Source: an uncultured Bacteroidales bacterium (GTDB lineage: Bacteria; Bacteroidota; Bacteroidia; Bacteroidales; UBA932). From it: a stretch of DNA of 6,779 nucleotides. The position numbers and the translations under genes are program-made. Location: assembly GCA_945982095.1 (NCBI GenBank), contig CAMFRR010000049.1:1-6779 (forward strand), in the 5' to 3' direction. How positions within the stretch are numbered: the first letter of the stretch is position 1; the number at the start of each line of letters is the position of its first letter. A model generated the notes under the pieces. It made no database searches. It saw nothing but the letters and a program-made list of their open reading frames with translations, and had not been told where the DNA came from. This document shows, in pieces, positions 5,625 to 6,779 of this stretch.

Positions 5625-6779
5625 AAGCACTTGAGAAAAAATACCTGCTGCCATTCATACTGGTAGCTTCCCTGTTTCTGCTCTGGGGTCTGGCCAATAA
5701 TATGACAGACACCCTGCTGGCAGCCTTCAAGCGTATAATGGATATGAGCGATGCCCAGACCAGCCTCATACAGTTCGCCTTCTACGGAAGCTACTTCTGC
5801 TTCGCCCTGCCGGCTGCAATATTCATCAGCCGCTACAGTTTCAAGTCAGGAATCATACTCGGGCTGCTGCTCTATTCGGCAGGCGCCATTCTTTTCCTTC
5901 CGGCAGCATACACAGCCAGTTACGGATTCTATCTCGTTGCGATATACATAATGGCCGGAGGTTGCAGCGTGCTCGAGACCACCGCGAACCCATATATACT
6001 CAGTATGGGTTCCCCAGAGACGGCGACAAGGCGTCTTAACATAGCCCAGAGCTTCAATCCCATAGGCTCCATCATAGGAATCCTGATGAGCAAGTATTTT
6101 ATACTCAAGGATATAAGTTTATATTCAGTGAGTGGTACCTACGCCTCGCTCGGACTCGTACTCATTGCTATTCTCGTGGCAATACTCTTCGTAAAGATGC
6201 CTGAGGGAAGAGACTCCGACAGCAAGAGCGGAATCATGTCCTCCTTCGGAAGGCTTTTCAAGAACAGGCTATACCGCTACGGAGTTGTGGCTCAGTTCTT
6301 CTATGTAGGTGCGCAGATTGGAGTATGGAGTTTCACCATCAGAATCGTGATGCAGGAGCTTGGAGTGCTCGAAGCCCAGGCCAGCACAATCTATCTTATA
6401 ACTATAATTGGCTTCTGCCTGTCAAGATTCATATACACCTGGCTTATGAAATGGGTCAACCCGGCCAGGCTCCTGCTCGCAGGTGGTATACTTTCAACAC
6501 TTATGACAATCATAGTTGTAGTGGGAGAGGAAAGTGGCTGGCTGCTGATTTCGGCCCTCGTGCTCATCAGCTTCTTTATGAGTCTGATGTTCCCTACCAT
6601 ATACGGCCTATCCCTAGGAGGGGTGGCACAATCGGAACATCTTGACGATGCCAAGCTCGGAGCCAGCGGGCTTATAATGGCTATACTTGGAGGAGCGCTA
6701 CTCACACCTCTACAGGGATTTGTATCCGACAATAGTTCAATATATATGAGTTACATCATACCCGCAATCTGCTTTGTGG
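5621..6779 (+). CDS. fucP: L-fucose:H+ symporter FucP (3' end beyond window)
   Basis: An inner-membrane major facilitator superfamily sugar:proton symporter, open from 5621 to the window end (386 complete codons, no stop). The E. coli protein is 438 residues, so roughly the last 50 are missing. The residues known to matter in E. coli FucP are all kept with a constant offset of 16: N27 and D30 in WGLANNMTD (N43, D46), E119 in VLETTANP (E135), and Q143 and N146 in LNIAQSFNP (Q159, N162). Further family segments are FFYVGAQIGVWSFTIR and MFPTIYGLSLGGV. About ten membrane helices can be read in the visible part. The start ATG overlaps the mutarotase stop, and no longer N-terminus is needed. The conserved D46/E135 pair argues for a working proton-coupled transporter. 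L-fucose is the likeliest substrate, although FucP relatives in Bacteroidetes also carry other hexoses. Confidence 0.93.
   Translation, partial: MKALEKKYLLPFILVASLFLLWGLANNMTDTLLAAFKRIMDMSDAQTSLIQFAFYGSYFCFALPAAIFISRYSFKSGIILGLLLYSAGAILFLPAAYTASYGFYLVAIYIMAGGCSVLETTANPYILSMGSPETATRRLNIAQSFNPIGSIIGILMSKYFILKDISLYSVSGTYASLGLVLIAILVAILFVKMPEGRDSDSKSGIMSSFGRLFKNRLYRYGVVAQFFYVGAQIGVWSFTIRIVMQELGVLEAQASTIYLITIIGFCLSRFIYTWLMKWVNPARLLLAGGILSTLMTIIVVVGEESGWLLISALVLISFFMSLMFPTIYGLSLGGVAQSEHLDDAKLGASGLIMAILGGALLTPLQGFVSDNSSIYMSYIIPAICFV

Noticed and set aside
5751..6645. Short + strand frames (5751-5951 and 6325-6645) and a - strand frame (6391-6732)
   Set aside because: All lie inside fucP, whose frame is continuously open from 5621 to the end with conserved functional residues.

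Overview
The window looks like chromosomal DNA from a Bacteroidales-type bacterium (Bacteroides/Prevotella and relatives). Three things point there. The second gene is a NusG-like antiterminator of the UpxY kind, which drives Bacteroides capsule operons. A Bacteroidetes-style -7 element (TAACTTTG, consensus TAnnTTTG) lies upstream of it, and clear Shine-Dalgarno sequences are missing before most starts. The last two genes form a mutarotase-FucP pair as in Bacteroides fucose operons. Genus and species cannot be fixed from the sequence alone. All six genes lie on the + strand.

Layout: (1) 1-132, upstream region with a C10 and an A9 homopolymer. (2) 133-2055, a membrane-anchored nucleotide-sugar 4,6-dehydratase of the CapD/WbpM/PglF type. 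(3) 2056-2299, an intergenic region with three 12-bp tandem repeats, a 15-bp perfect-stem intrinsic terminator, a -7-like promoter element just after its T-tract, and a leader of about 140 nt. (4) 2300-2857, the UpxY-like antiterminator. (5) 2869-4158, UDP-glucose 6-dehydrogenase (Ugd). (6) 4167-5228, an SDR epimerase best matching UDP-glucuronate 4-epimerase. (7) 5289-5624, a RhaM-family sugar mutarotase. (8) 5621-6779, an L-fucose:H+ symporter FucP, cut by the window end.

How it works together: this is the precursor-supply end of a surface polysaccharide (capsule, O-antigen or exopolysaccharide) locus. The dehydratase would make a UDP-4-keto-6-deoxy-HexNAc intermediate. Ugd and the epimerase form a two-step path UDP-Glc -> UDP-GlcA -> UDP-GalA. 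The UpxY-like protein probably lets RNA polymerase read through a long operon that starts at the promoter near 2150. The mutarotase and FucP take up and anomerise fucose (or a similar 6-deoxyhexose), which could feed either catabolism or fucosylation of the polysaccharide. The terminator at 2094-2144 separates the dehydratase from the rest, and no terminator is visible from 2300 to the end.

I see no RNA gene, CRISPR array, transposase or phage gene, and no clearly undescribed system. The most interesting points are the UpxY-led operon without an adjacent UpxZ, its linkage to a fucose-import pair, and the homopolymer and repeat tracts in the two intergenic regions.
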